Source of the DNA: Rhodohalobacter mucosus
GTDB lineage: Bacteria; Bacteroidota; Rhodothermia; Balneolales; Balneolaceae
Assembly (NCBI RefSeq): GCF_003150675.1
Contig: NZ_QGGB01000007.1
Coordinates: 248,001 to 312,000, forward strand
Direction of reading: 5' to 3'
Length of the DNA stretch: 64,000 nucleotides
The stretch's first letter is position 1. Each line of letters begins with the position of its first letter. Shown one piece after another: positions 27,615 through 36,530 of the stretch. Position numbers and translations under genes: made by a program. The notes below the pieces were generated by a model, which was not told where the DNA came from, did not search any database, and saw only the letters and a list, made by a program, of their open reading frames with translations.

Positions 27615-27762
27615 AAAATATTTTTGAAATCACAAATCGCAACTTCATGCGTCTCACTTTCTCTTCACGGTTCTAGGATACGCTTCGGATCATTTTTGCC
27701 ATATGCCATTTCACTTGACAAATCTGCGCAAATCCTCGAGAAATAACCAGGTATGAATTTTT

Positions 27763-28362
27763 TTAAGAGGACTTTTTCCTTGATTTCCAGGTTTGGTAGC
27801 CCGGCTCCTGATCGTTTCTGTCTTCGGGAATTTCGCGAAGCGGTTCACACTCTTTTAGCGTTTCGTGCAGCTGCTTCGGCAGGCGCTGATACCAGCCGGT
27901 ACCCTCTGTTTTCCAGGCTGCCATCTCGTCGGTGACATCCTTCACGATTTTAGCGGGATTGCCCACCACCACCTTCCGGTCCGGAATGGTCATCCCTTCC
28001 TTCAGAAATGCGAGTGCTCCGATAATACACTCTTTCCCGACCGTCACATTATCCATTACCACCGCGTTCATGCCCACCAGGGTGTTTTCACCGATGGTGG
28101 AGCCGTGAATAATGGCCCCGTGCCCGATGTGTGCCGCCTTGTGCAGCGTTACCGTCACGCCCGGAAACATATGAATGGTGCAGTTCTCCTGAACGTTGCA
28201 GCCGTCTTCAATCACGATCTTGCCCCAGTCGCCCCGGATCGCCGCACCGGGACCGATATAGACATCCCGCCCGATAATCACATTTCCGGTCACTGCAGCG
28301 AGAGGATGGATGTAGGCCGATTCATGAATGACGGGCTTGTAGCCTTTGAATTCGTAGATCAT
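27763..28362 (-). CDS. Gamma-carbonic anhydrase-like hexapeptide protein (PaaY-like)
   Basis: The 199-residue left-handed beta-helix protein carries hexapeptide repeats from about residue 15 to 140. The three zinc-ligand histidines are recognisable in NCTIHMFPG and AAHIGHGAIIHG, and VGMNAVVMDNV is conserved. The C-terminal helix with WYQRLPKQLHETLKECEPL is that of PaaY. PaaY in phenylacetate degraders is a thioesterase-like accessory protein; others are gamma-carbonic anhydrases. The nearby acyl-CoA dehydrogenases make an acyl-CoA link plausible. Confidence 0.87.
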   Translation of the reverse strand: MIYEFKGYKPVIHESAYIHPLAAVTGNVIIGRDVYIGPGAAIRGDWGKIVIEDGCNVQENCTIHMFPGVTVTLHKAAHIGHGAIIHGSTIGENTLVGMNAVVMDNVTVGKECIIGALAFLKEGMTIPDRKVVVGNPAKIVKDVTDEMAAWKTEGTGWYQRLPKQLHETLKECEPLREIPEDRNDQEPGYQTWKSRKKSS

Positions 28363-28551
28363 GGTTCAGGGTACAAGGTACAAGGTTCAGGGTTTCCCGA
28401 AGTCTCGGGACTGCGAACTGTACGCAGCAGGGTTTAAGTTTCAGGCAGCAAGCGTCAGGCTACAAGCTGCAGGCGACAGGACTTACGCATCATCAAATAA
28501 TCAATCATCAATAATAAATCATCAATCATAAATCGCCAATCGTCAATCGTT
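28363..28551. repeat. Long in-phase heptamer tract
   Basis: The whole 180-base space between the PaaY-like start and the acyl-CoA dehydrogenase stop can be cut into 27 consecutive 7-base units without a phase slip. It begins GGTTCAG, GGTACAA (twice) and ends with units such as AATCATC, AATCATA, AATCGCC and AATCGTC. The middle holds two small palindromes, CCCGAAGTCTCGGG and CTGCGAACTGTACGCAG. Unit sequence drifts along the tract but the 7-base period stays. It enters the stop codon of the dehydrogenase gene. Confidence 0.8.
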
Positions 28552-29751
28552 CCCTTTCGGCGTAAACGCCTGGATGCCGGTAATTTCGCGGCCCAGGATG
28601 AGTCCGTGGATATCGTAGGTACCCTCGTAGGTGTTTACGGACTCCAGGTTCACCATGTGGTGGATCACGCGGTACTCGCCGGTGATGCCGTTGCCGCCGT
28701 GCATATCGCGGGCTACACGGGCAATTTCGAGTGCCTTGCCCACATTGTTTCGCTTTGCCAGGGAGGTCATGGAGGGATGATCGCGTCCCTCATCCTTGAG
28801 CTTGCCCAAACGCCATGCCAGCATCTGCATCGAGGTGATGTCGGTAAGCATATTGGCCAGCTTGGTTTGAGGCAGCTGGTTGGCCGCTATCGGCTTGCCG
28901 AACTGCTTGCGGTCGAGAACGTACTGCCGGGCCTTTTGATAGCAGAATTCAGCGGCTCCGACCGCTCCCCATGCGATGCCGTACCGTGCGCTGTTCAGGC
29001 ACATAAAAGGGCCTTTTAACCCTCGTATATCGGGAAACACGTTCTCGTCGGGAATGAATACATCCTCGAACACCAGTTCGCCGGTGGAAGAGGCGCGGAG
29101 GCTCATCTTGTTGTGTGTAACCGGCGCTGAGAATCCATCCATGCCCTTTTCCACGAGGAAACCGCGGATCACCGGCTTGTCATCCTTGTGCTCTTTGGCT
29201 TTAGCCCAGACCACGGCAACGTCCGAAATGGGGGAGTTGGTGATCCACATTTTGGCGCCGTTCATGATCCATCCGCCATCGGTCTTTACGGCAGTGGTTA
29301 CCATAGATCCCGGGTCAGAACCGTGATCAGGTTCCGTGAGTCCAAAGCACCCGATGATTTCACCGGTTGCAAGACGCGGTAAAAAACGCTGTTTCTGGTC
29401 CTCGGTACCAAAAATGGAAATGGGATACATCACCAGGGATGACTGCACCGACATGAATGACCGGTAGCCCGAATCGACCCGTTCCACCTCGCGGGCAACG
29501 AGTCCGTAGGCCGTCTGGCTGGCACCCACGCCGCCGTACTTGGGATCGATGGTGGCACCCAGCAGGCCGAGGTCGCCCATCTCTTTGGCGATCTCCATAT
29601 CAAAAATTTCTTCCTGGTTGCCTTTCAGGGCACGCGGTTCCAGCTTCGACTGGGCATAATCGCGCGCGGTTTCCATGATCATTTTGTCATCTTCGGAAAG
29701 CTCCGATTCAAACAGGTAGGCGTCATCAATATTAAAGGGGTTTCGTGCCAT
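28543..29751 (-). CDS. Acyl-CoA dehydrogenase, glutaryl-CoA dehydrogenase-like
   Basis: The 402-residue flavoprotein has the acyl-CoA dehydrogenase fold with CFGLTEPDHGSDPGSM, WITNSPISDVAVVWAK and a C-terminal VNTYEGTYDIHGLILGR carrying the catalytic Glu in YEGT. The start NPFNIDDAYLFESELSEDD and the overall pattern are those of glutaryl-CoA dehydrogenases, which oxidise and decarboxylate glutaryl-CoA in lysine and tryptophan breakdown. The substrate is inferred, not proven. It forms a same-strand group with a second acyl-CoA dehydrogenase and the PaaY-like gene. Confidence 0.9.
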   Translation of the reverse strand: MARNPFNIDDAYLFESELSEDDKMIMETARDYAQSKLEPRALKGNQEEIFDMEIAKEMGDLGLLGATIDPKYGGVGASQTAYGLVAREVERVDSGYRSFMSVQSSLVMYPISIFGTEDQKQRFLPRLATGEIIGCFGLTEPDHGSDPGSMVTTAVKTDGGWIMNGAKMWITNSPISDVAVVWAKAKEHKDDKPVIRGFLVEKGMDGFSAPVTHNKMSLRASSTGELVFEDVFIPDENVFPDIRGLKGPFMCLNSARYGIAWGAVGAAEFCYQKARQYVLDRKQFGKPIAANQLPQTKLANMLTDITSMQMLAWRLGKLKDEGRDHPSMTSLAKRNNVGKALEIARVARDMHGGNGITGEYRVIHHMVNLESVNTYEGTYDIHGLILGREITGIQAFTPKGND

Positions 29752-29827
29752 TTAAACAGGTGATTAGCTGTCAAAAAATTTAAGTTTCTGAAATGTAAAG
29801 AAACTAGAATTGAATACAGAATGGTTT

Positions 29828-29960
29828 TCACCGCGAAGAATGGTTTGGTTTTACCGCAGAGGCGCAGAGTATCGCGGGGAATTAAATTAATTCCTTAGAA
29901 ATATTTGAGTCAATTAGAGCTCCCCTTAATACTCTCTGCGACTTTGCGCCTCCGCGGTGA
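29828..29960. repeat. Second inverted GCGGAGGCGCAAAG pair
   Basis: The left arm starts TTACCGCAGAGGCGCAGAG at 29851. The right arm at 29938-29960 reads, inverted, TCACCGCGGAGGCGCAAAG; 16 of 19 positions agree. A further partial half, TCACCGCGAAG, starts at 29828. It matches the element at 10121-10324. It occupies most of the gap between the two acyl-CoA dehydrogenase genes. Confidence 0.65.
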
Positions 29961-29977
29961 GTTCCTTAGGTCAGAGC

Positions 29978-31168
29978 TCAGGAGTTATAACCCATTTCAT
30001 TCTTCAATTCTCTTGCAAGAATCAACCGCTGGATCTCGGACGTGCCCTCGCCGATGGTCATCAGTTTCACGTCGCGCATGAACCGCTCTACGTGGTACTC
30101 CTTGGTGTAGCCGTAGCCGCCGTGAATCTGTACCGCATCGAGCGTGGCTCGTTCGGCCATTTCGGACGCAAAGAGTTTGGCCATGGAGGCCTCTTTGGTG
30201 AAGGGACGTCCCTTATCCTTCAGCCATGCGGCTTTGTGAACCAGCAGACGTGCCGCTTCGATCTCCACCGCCATATTCACCATTTTGTGTTCAATTGCCT
30301 GAAAATCACCGATCGACCGGCCAAACTGCTTGCGCTCTTTGGCGTACTTCATCGACTCTTCCAATGCGCCGCGGGCAATACCCACCGAAAGCGCGCCGAT
30401 ACCGATTCGTCCGCCGTCGAGTACTTTCATCGTATCCACGAAGCCCATGCCCAACTCGCCAAGCAGATTGCCTGCCGGTATTTTTACATTATCAAAAACC
30501 ACCTCGGTGGTGTCGGAGGAGTTCATCCCCAGCTTATGCATCGGCTCACCGGGCTTCACTCCCTCCATGGACCGCTCCACGATGAACGCACTGATGCCCT
30601 TCGTGCCTTTATTGGGATCGGTCTTTGCCAGCACCACATAGGTGTCGCCCACAGAGCCCTGAGTGATAAATATTTTGGAACCGTTGATGATCCAGTGGTC
30701 GCCATCCCTGACGGCCGTTGTTTTCATACCGGAGGCGTCGCTGCCTGAACCCGGCTCGGTCAGGCACCAGGCGGCCAGCTTTTCACCCTGTGCCAGGGGG
30801 GTAAGAAATTTCAATTTTTGTTCATGTGATCCGGCAAGGGCGATGTGTCCGCTGCCAAGTGATGTATGCGAAGCGACGGTGAGCGCCAGGGATGCATCCC
30901 ACCTGCCGATCTCTTCCAACGCCAGGCAGAAGCTGACGGTATCGAATCCGGCACCGCCGTACTGCTCTTCGTGGTAGATGCCCATCAGGCCCTGATCGGC
31001 CAGCATTTTTACAATATCATGTGGAAATTTCTTGGAATTGTCGCGCTCGATCACGCCCGGGGCGATGTGGCGATCGGCAAAGTCGCGAATGGTGTCGCGA
31101 ATCATCGACTGATCGTCGGTCAGGTCGAATGATAGTGAAGCTGTGTTTTCAAGTACGTCTAAGGCCAT
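29978..31168 (-). CDS. Acyl-CoA dehydrogenase, short-chain type
   Basis: Starting at ATG 31168 ([16 protein letters not shown]; the frame extends to 31207), the 396-residue enzyme has [64 protein letters not shown]-like substrate-pocket sequence and [19 protein letters not shown] with the catalytic Glu in the GEGT segment. This matches butyryl/isovaleryl-type dehydrogenases. Fatty or branched-chain acyl-CoA oxidation is the likely role; an electron-transfer flavoprotein must be encoded elsewhere. Confidence 0.9.
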   Translation of the reverse strand: MALDVLENTASLSFDLTDDQSMIRDTIRDFADRHIAPGVIERDNSKKFPHDIVKMLADQGLMGIYHEEQYGGAGFDTVSFCLALEEIGRWDASLALTVASHTSLGSGHIALAGSHEQKLKFLTPLAQGEKLAAWCLTEPGSGSDASGMKTTAVRDGDHWIINGSKIFITQGSVGDTYVVLAKTDPNKGTKGISAFIVERSMEGVKPGEPMHKLGMNSSDTTEVVFDNVKIPAGNLLGELGMGFVDTMKVLDGGRIGIGALSVGIARGALEESMKYAKERKQFGRSIGDFQAIEHKMVNMAVEIEAARLLVHKAAWLKDKGRPFTKEASMAKLFASEMAERATLDAVQIHGGYGYTKEYHVERFMRDVKLMTIGEGTSEIQRLILARELKNEMGYNS

Positions 31169-31343
31169 GTATAAAAATCTTTTTGAGTTTATTGGAACCG
31201 CTTCCAAAAGGTAACGAATTTGAGCGGGTTTTCATTTACAGAATTCTTTAAAGTTTACAGATTGAGTGTCATCGGGCTGTCTGAGACGAGTGTTTCCCTG
31301 AAACGGCATTGCGATGCAGGCAGATAGAGCTGGAGGGTTCTTT

Positions 31344-32399
31344 TTAGTCCTGAAAAAGTGTCCGAAGGCTTTTACTGTAATCGGGGTGTACTATTCCTTT
31401 TTCCGTTATGATTCCCGAGATCAGCCTTCCAGGAGTTACATCAAATGCGGGATTGTAAACCTCCACTTTTTTGGGGGCTGTGCGCTTATTTCCAAAATGG
31501 GTCACTTCGTCCTCATCGCGAAGCTCTATTTCAATGCTTTCGCCATTTTCCAGTTTTAGATCGATGGTGGAGTAGGGTGCTGCGATGTAGAAAGGGATAT
31601 CATGCTCTTTTGCAAGCACTGCCAGCGTATAGGTACCTATTTTATTGGCTGCGTCCCCGTTTGCGGTGATGCGGTCAGCCCCGGTTATGACCAGGTCCAC
31701 TTTTCCGGTCTGCATCAGGAATCCGGCCGCCGAGTCAATATTAAGGGTAAAGGGAATTTCCGCCTGCTGAAGCTCCCATGTGGTGAGCCGTGCTCCCTGC
31801 AGAAGCGGTCGTGTTTCATCCACCCACACGTGTTCCAGCTTGCCCGCATGGAAGGCGTGAAGGATAACGGAAAAAGCCGTTCCGAACTCGCCCGTCGCCA
31901 GTCCGCCCGTATTACAGTGGGTGAGAATGCGTGCGCGGTCGGGCACTATCTCAAGTCCATGCTCTCCGATTGATTTGCAGAGCCTGCGGTCTTCGTCGTG
32001 AATTGTTTTTGCCGTTTGAAGCGCCAGCTGTTTCAGCTCGTCAATGGATTGATCCTTTTTGGCGTAGATCACGTCCATCATTCTCTGCAGAGCCCATGAT
32101 AGGTTCACTGCAGTAGGCCTGGAAGAGTTGAGGTAGTCCGAAATGCGTTTACACTCCCGATAAAAACTGTCAAAACCATTCAGATTGGTTAATTCACGGA
32201 TTCCAAGGTAAAGGCCGTATGCACCCGCAATACCGATGGCCGGAGCGCCGCGCACGCGAAGCTTTTTGATGGCTTCCCAGACCTGTCCGGCAGAATCAAG
32301 GTCAGCGTAAACTTCCCTTTCGGGCAGGAATGTCTGATCGAGGATGCGCAAGCGATCGTTCTGCCATTCAAGGGATTTAAATGGGGATGTGAAAGTCAT
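31344..32399 (-). CDS. mtnA: Methylthioribose-1-phosphate isomerase MtnA
   Basis: The 351-residue protein has the eIF2B-related fold with RVRGAPAIGIAGAYG, the catalytic Cys in THCNTGGLATGEFG and the catalytic Asp in ITGADRITANGDAANKIGTY. It isomerises 5-methylthioribose 1-phosphate to the ribulose form in methionine salvage. No other salvage gene is in the window. Start and length are typical. Confidence 0.94.
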   Translation of the reverse strand: MTFTSPFKSLEWQNDRLRILDQTFLPEREVYADLDSAGQVWEAIKKLRVRGAPAIGIAGAYGLYLGIRELTNLNGFDSFYRECKRISDYLNSSRPTAVNLSWALQRMMDVIYAKKDQSIDELKQLALQTAKTIHDEDRRLCKSIGEHGLEIVPDRARILTHCNTGGLATGEFGTAFSVILHAFHAGKLEHVWVDETRPLLQGARLTTWELQQAEIPFTLNIDSAAGFLMQTGKVDLVITGADRITANGDAANKIGTYTLAVLAKEHDIPFYIAAPYSTIDLKLENGESIEIELRDEDEVTHFGNKRTAPKKVEVYNPAFDVTPGRLISGIITEKGIVHPDYSKSLRTLFQD

Positions 32400-32708
32400 A
32401 CGTCAAGTTCTGATTACGCTACAAAAGAGTGTATTTAAAAATAATGATAATAATTGACTATACCGGAATGTAACACGTATAAGGGAATCCCTTATGCGCG
32501 ATTAGGTGCGAGCATGACTATCGATTCAGGGTAGCGACTCTAATCTTTAAATGGCGCATAAGCTATCATATGGATGAATCAAATACAGATCTCCGGGTAA
32601 TCAGGAACCTGTTTACCCGGTGGTAAAAAACCCTTAACCGGTTTTTTGGAGTTTTAATCAGGAAGGTCCGGTAAGTAACATAAATAAAGATAGAGAAAGG
32701 TGATTGTT
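32400..32708. promoter_or_regulatory. Hairpin-rich divergent leader region
   Basis: The 309-base gap between mtnA and a DUF2892 gene has no ORF but three strong inverted repeats. There is an 8-1-8 palindrome (ATAAGGGA/TCCCTTAT) at 32479-32495, a long stem CCGGGTAA/TTACCCGG at 32593-32620 with an inner AGG/CCT, and a terminator-like AAAAAACC/GGTTTTTT at 32625-32647. The last two lie in series in the probable leader of the plus-strand gene and look like an attenuator pair. No known riboswitch consensus was recognised. Confidence 0.55.
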
Positions 32709-32915
32709 ATGATTTTGAAAAAGAATGTAGGATATATGGATTCCATCATCCGCGTTATTTTAGGTACGCTCATTATAGCAGCAGGGCTATATTACGATAG
32801 CTATTGGGGATTTATCGGATTGATACCCGTGATTACCGGTGCAATATCGTTCTGCCCGATTTACAGGCTCTTTAAACTGGAAACGGTTAATCCTAATGCT
32901 GAACGAGCGAATTAG
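32709..32915 (+). CDS. DUF2892 small membrane protein
   Basis: The ATG at 32709 follows AGAAAGG at a normal ribosome-binding distance and gives 68 residues. Two hydrophobic segments (about 13-30 and 34-50) flank a short loop, and the typical ISFCPIYRLF follows, as in the YgaP-type DUF2892 membrane domain. In rhodanese fusions this domain anchors sulfurtransferases; standalone versions are of unknown role. A paralogue is at 50431-50667. Confidence 0.85.
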   Translation: MILKKNVGYMDSIIRVILGTLIIAAGLYYDSYWGFIGLIPVITGAISFCPIYRLFKLETVNPNAERAN

Positions 32916-32944
32916 AAAAAACTTCACACGTACTTACTCTAAGA

Positions 32945-33024
32945 AGGCAGGTTTAAGCCTGTCACCATATCTGTCGAGATAGGATAAGGGGCGGTTTCTG
33001 ATTTGGAACCGTCTCTTTTTTTTT
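32945..33024 (+). terminator. Three stem-loops ending in an intrinsic terminator
   Basis: After the DUF2892 gene come AGGC/GCCT (32945-32960), TATCT/AGATA with a GTCG tetraloop (32968-32981) and GGCGGTT/AACCGTC (32990-33013) followed by nine T (33016-33024). The last is a good rho-independent terminator. The two upstream hairpins may be part of a 3' structured RNA. Confidence 0.7.
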
Positions 33025-33071
33025 GATATTCTGCCTGGATAACATCAAAACTACCATTGTATCTGATCCAT

Positions 33072-34121
33072 ATGGCATTACGTCTTATTCAAATACTGCC
33101 GCCGCCTGATTTTAAGGATCATGAATCGCTTATCGATCACGATGCTGTTGTTGACTCATGGATTGAGCACGAGGAGCAGGGACGTACGACCATTAACATG
33201 CTTGCAGATGTTGAGCTGACTGAAAACATCCTCAACGAGCTCGATCAGCAGTTTACCACAGAAGAGGACTACAGGATTATCCTGCTGCCTGTATCCGCTA
33301 CGCTTCCGTCGCATGTACCGGACGATGAAGAGGATGAGGAAGAAGATGACGGACAGGGAAAGCGTACAATGCCCGGTACAAAAGGCGATGAGAAGGAGAA
33401 AGAGGAGGATAAGCGCGTAAAACGAATTTCCAGGGAGGAGCTTTACGAAGAGATCAAGAAAGTAGTTGACAGTTCCTGGGTGTATATGTTACTGATTGCG
33501 CTATCAGTGGTTGTGGCAGCAAACGGCCTTATCCGGAACAGTGCCGCCATGGTAATAGGCGCGATGGTCATTGCTCCCATTCTGGGGCCGAATGTTGGAC
33601 TCTCCCTGGCAACTACGCTGGGCGATAAATCCCTTTTAAAACGATCCCTGAAATCAATTTTTTATGGCTTTTCACTCACGCTGCTCCTCTCTGTTCTGAT
33701 GGGGCTTGCTATTGAATTCGATGAAACCGTGTATGAGATCGCATCAAGAACGCAGGTCAGTTTTGCTGATATTGCACTGGGGCTCGCAGCCGGTGTAGCC
33801 GGATGTTTATCATTCACCAGAGGCGTTTCTGCAGCCGTTATCGGCGTGATGGTTGCAGTTGCATTGCTGCCGCCTCTGGTTGCAACGGGCCTTTTGCTGG
33901 GTAGCGGTCAGATTGAACTCGCGATGAGGGCAGGGCTGCTTACCGTAACATATATTATTTGCGTAAACCTGGCAGGGGTTCTCACGTTTTTCCTTCAGGG
34001 GATCAAGCCCCAGAGCTTCATCAAGCAGAAAGAAGGTGAGGAGCTCAGCATATACGCCATAATTGTTTGGGCGGGAATGCTGATTGTGCTCGCATTGATT
34101 ATCTATTACGAATTTATGTAA
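33072..34121 (+). CDS. DUF389/TIGR00341 membrane protein
   Basis: From ATG 33072 the 349-residue protein has an N-terminal soluble domain of about 80 residues (LRLIQILPPPDFKDHESLI), a very acidic then mixed-charge linker (DDEEDEEEDDGQG, about residues 88-120) and a C-terminal membrane domain with IRNSAAMVIGAMVIAPILGPNVG, the signature of DUF389. Function is unknown; membrane channel-like roles have been suggested for the family. The charged linker is unusually rich in acidic and basic runs. Confidence 0.9.
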   Translation: MALRLIQILPPPDFKDHESLIDHDAVVDSWIEHEEQGRTTINMLADVELTENILNELDQQFTTEEDYRIILLPVSATLPSHVPDDEEDEEEDDGQGKRTMPGTKGDEKEKEEDKRVKRISREELYEEIKKVVDSSWVYMLLIALSVVVAANGLIRNSAAMVIGAMVIAPILGPNVGLSLATTLGDKSLLKRSLKSIFYGFSLTLLLSVLMGLAIEFDETVYEIASRTQVSFADIALGLAAGVAGCLSFTRGVSAAVIGVMVAVALLPPLVATGLLLGSGQIELAMRAGLLTVTYIICVNLAGVLTFFLQGIKPQSFIKQKEGEELSIYAIIVWAGMLIVLALIIYYEFM

Positions 34122-34169
34122 TTGATCCAAGAAGCAGAACACTACAAGCGCCCGGAATGTGAGCAGTAA

Positions 34170-35336
34170 CTATGCGGAGAGCAATTCATCCACCAGGGAA
34201 CGGTCAATTTTAAGTTGTTTACTGTACGATTTCAGTAAATCAACTTTGTATTCTTTCAGCTCGGAAGTGTCGCCCACCACGATCTGCTCTATGATACGGT
34301 TACTGAAGATAAATGTAGTGGCCTGCTCACCATACTCTTCCCGAAGTTTATCTTTCACAGGCTTAAAGATTTGAGTATTGAACCGGTTCACCTCACTTTT
34401 TCTGCGCTGCATAGCACGAAACTCCTCTTTACTGAGCGGTTTCTGAGCCGGTTTTTCAGGTGACAGTCCCATTTTTCTGGCTTCATTCTCCTTTTGCCGA
34501 ATTAACTTTTTCAGTTTCTGCTGGAAGTGAGGTGTCTTGATTTTGCGAAAAATGCCGTTAAGGCCCAGAAAATTATCGGCCAGCTGCCGGTTAACGGCCA
34601 TCTTCTTTAACAGTTTGTTTGGAATGACCTGAAATCCGGGTTTATTGTATGAACGTGCGGTTTCTTCTCGTAAACTGACGAGAGCTTTATAGATATGCCA
34701 TTCAGTTTCGCTGAGGTTTCTTTTGTCCTTCTCCTTGAGAACACCATTATGGTCCTCGTCTGAATAGTCCAGATCATCCCAGACTTGATTTTCCTCCTGA
34801 ATCCAATGGGAGATATTTTTCTGCTCTGCTTCGGAGTGCAGCAGCGAGTGCAGGTCAAGAAGATGCAGCACATCCTGAGCTGCATACCGGATCTGATTTT
34901 CTGTAAGCGGACGCTTAAACCAATTGCTTCTTTGCGAGGAGGCTCCCGTATCCACATTCAGAACATCTTCAAGAAGTGCATTGAGAGAGCAGGGAGGATA
35001 GTTGAGAAGACTTGTGGCAATATTCAGATCATAAATATTGCGGGGGAAGCAGCCCAGCGAATGTAAAAGCCGCAGGTCCTCACCAAAAGCAAATGTAATT
35101 TTTTTGATATCCGGATTTTCAATGACCGGAAAAACCTGTTCAATATCGACTTTACGGCTTAGCGGATCGATCAGGTAACAGGAGCTGCCGTCAAATATCT
35201 GCATAAGGCAGAGATTGAATCCGTACCGGTAAAAATTGCGGTCAAATTCGAGGTCAATTGCAATCCTGGATGCCTTTGAGAGGGTGCCGGCAACACGGGA
35301 CAGGTCGGAGTCAGAATTAATATAGTGTACGGACAT
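34170..35336 (-). CDS. rnd: Ribonuclease D
   Basis: The 388-residue protein has a DEDD 3'-5' exonuclease domain (IAIDLEFDRNF, YDLNIATSLLNY, QIRYAAQDVLHLLDL with the DEDDy tyrosine) and a downstream HRDC domain (LVSLREETARSYNKPGFQVIPNKLL). RNase D trims the 3' ends of tRNA and other stable RNAs. A basic C-terminal extension follows. It converges on the DUF389 gene. Confidence 0.93.
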   Translation of the reverse strand: MSVHYINSDSDLSRVAGTLSKASRIAIDLEFDRNFYRYGFNLCLMQIFDGSSCYLIDPLSRKVDIEQVFPVIENPDIKKITFAFGEDLRLLHSLGCFPRNIYDLNIATSLLNYPPCSLNALLEDVLNVDTGASSQRSNWFKRPLTENQIRYAAQDVLHLLDLHSLLHSEAEQKNISHWIQEENQVWDDLDYSDEDHNGVLKEKDKRNLSETEWHIYKALVSLREETARSYNKPGFQVIPNKLLKKMAVNRQLADNFLGLNGIFRKIKTPHFQQKLKKLIRQKENEARKMGLSPEKPAQKPLSKEEFRAMQRRKSEVNRFNTQIFKPVKDKLREEYGEQATTFIFSNRIIEQIVVGDTSELKEYKVDLLKSYSKQLKIDRSLVDELLSA

Positions 35337-35539
35337 ATAAGCGCTTATTCAGATGCGCAGACAATGTAGCAAGATGTACGCGAATTCAAAAAAACAGGGC
35401 CTCTGATTCAGAAACGAGTAAATAAGGGATGACCCTATACCGAAAGGTTTCAATGGTTTGTAATATGAATGCATCGTTGATTGATAACCGGATGTACGGT
35501 GACATTACCCTGTACAAGTAAAATTTAAACGTAAAAATC

Positions 35540-36418
35540 ATGCGGGATTCCGGATTAAAGGAAAAAGATCGAATCGTAACTGTATTGGTGATATTCATCG
35601 TTTTGCTGGCGGGTGTTGCCGCTTCAGCAGGCATCTTTTCAGGGTCGGGGCCGGGATCATTTGAGATAGAGAGTGTTCGGGGTGAAACGGTTCAGATTTA
35701 CGGGAAAGGAATATATAAACACATGTCGGCAGACGTTGCTCCGCAAGGTATTGCACAGGATGTGGTAACTCTGTTTATTGGCATTCCGTTGCTGCTGATT
35801 GTTTTCTGGCAAACCCGAAAGGGTTCGTTGAGAGCACGGTTTTTGCTGGCCGGAGTACTCGGGTACTTTTTGGTGACCTACCTTTTTTACCTGGTGATGG
35901 GTATGTATAATGCACTGTTCCTGGTGTATGCAGCCCTTCTGGGGCTGTCTTTTCATGCATTCAGTCTTGTCATGATCAGTCTCGGTTCACTGGATTTACA
36001 GCAGCTGTTTACTGAACGCACGCCGCATAAAGCCGCAGGTGCTTTCCTGATGATTGACGCCGTGCTGATTGGCGCTCTCTGGCTGCAGATTGTGGTGCCT
36101 CCGCTGCTCGACGGCACAATCATACCCCTCCAGGTGGAGCACTATACCACTCTGATTGTTCAGGGGCTTGATCTGGGGTTGCTGCTTCCGCTGGCTTTTG
36201 TCGCCGGCTGGCTGTTTTACAGGAAAAAACCTTTTGGATACCTTCTGGCGCCTGTATATCTGGGGTTTCTTTCGTTAATGATGACAGCACTTGTAGCAAA
36301 AATCATTGGCATGGGAATCTTGGGACAGAATATTATCCCGGTGATCTTCATCATTCCGGCGATCACACTGATATCGGTTTATTTGCTGGTCAAAACTTTA
36401 AAAGTTATTAAACCGTGA
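35540..36418 (+). CDS. Polytopic membrane protein of unknown family
   Basis: The 292-residue protein has about eight hydrophobic segments: one at 14-33, an outer loop of about 35 residues, then segments from about 75 to the end. The C-terminus is IPAITLISVYLLVKTLKVIKP. No catalytic motif or family is recognised. It lies 112 bases upstream of a LytTR regulator on the same strand and could serve as its sensor or partner; that is inferred from position. Confidence 0.75.
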   Translation: MRDSGLKEKDRIVTVLVIFIVLLAGVAASAGIFSGSGPGSFEIESVRGETVQIYGKGIYKHMSADVAPQGIAQDVVTLFIGIPLLLIVFWQTRKGSLRARFLLAGVLGYFLVTYLFYLVMGMYNALFLVYAALLGLSFHAFSLVMISLGSLDLQQLFTERTPHKAAGAFLMIDAVLIGALWLQIVVPPLLDGTIIPLQVEHYTTLIVQGLDLGLLLPLAFVAGWLFYRKKPFGYLLAPVYLGFLSLMMTALVAKIIGMGILGQNIIPVIFIIPAITLISVYLLVKTLKVIKP

Positions 36419-36530
36419 ATAAAACCGGGATTCGGGGTAACCAACCGGCGAATCTTCCGTACTACTTGTCGATACCACAGCAGGGATTGGATCCTGCTAC
36501 AAGAGTGTGTGCAACTAAAAGCCGGATGGA

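Noticed and set aside
29957-30748. 263-codon plus-strand ORF opposite the acyl-CoA dehydrogenase
   Set aside because: It is antisense to a well-conserved enzyme gene in GC-richer DNA, where long antisense frames arise by chance; its residues show no family.
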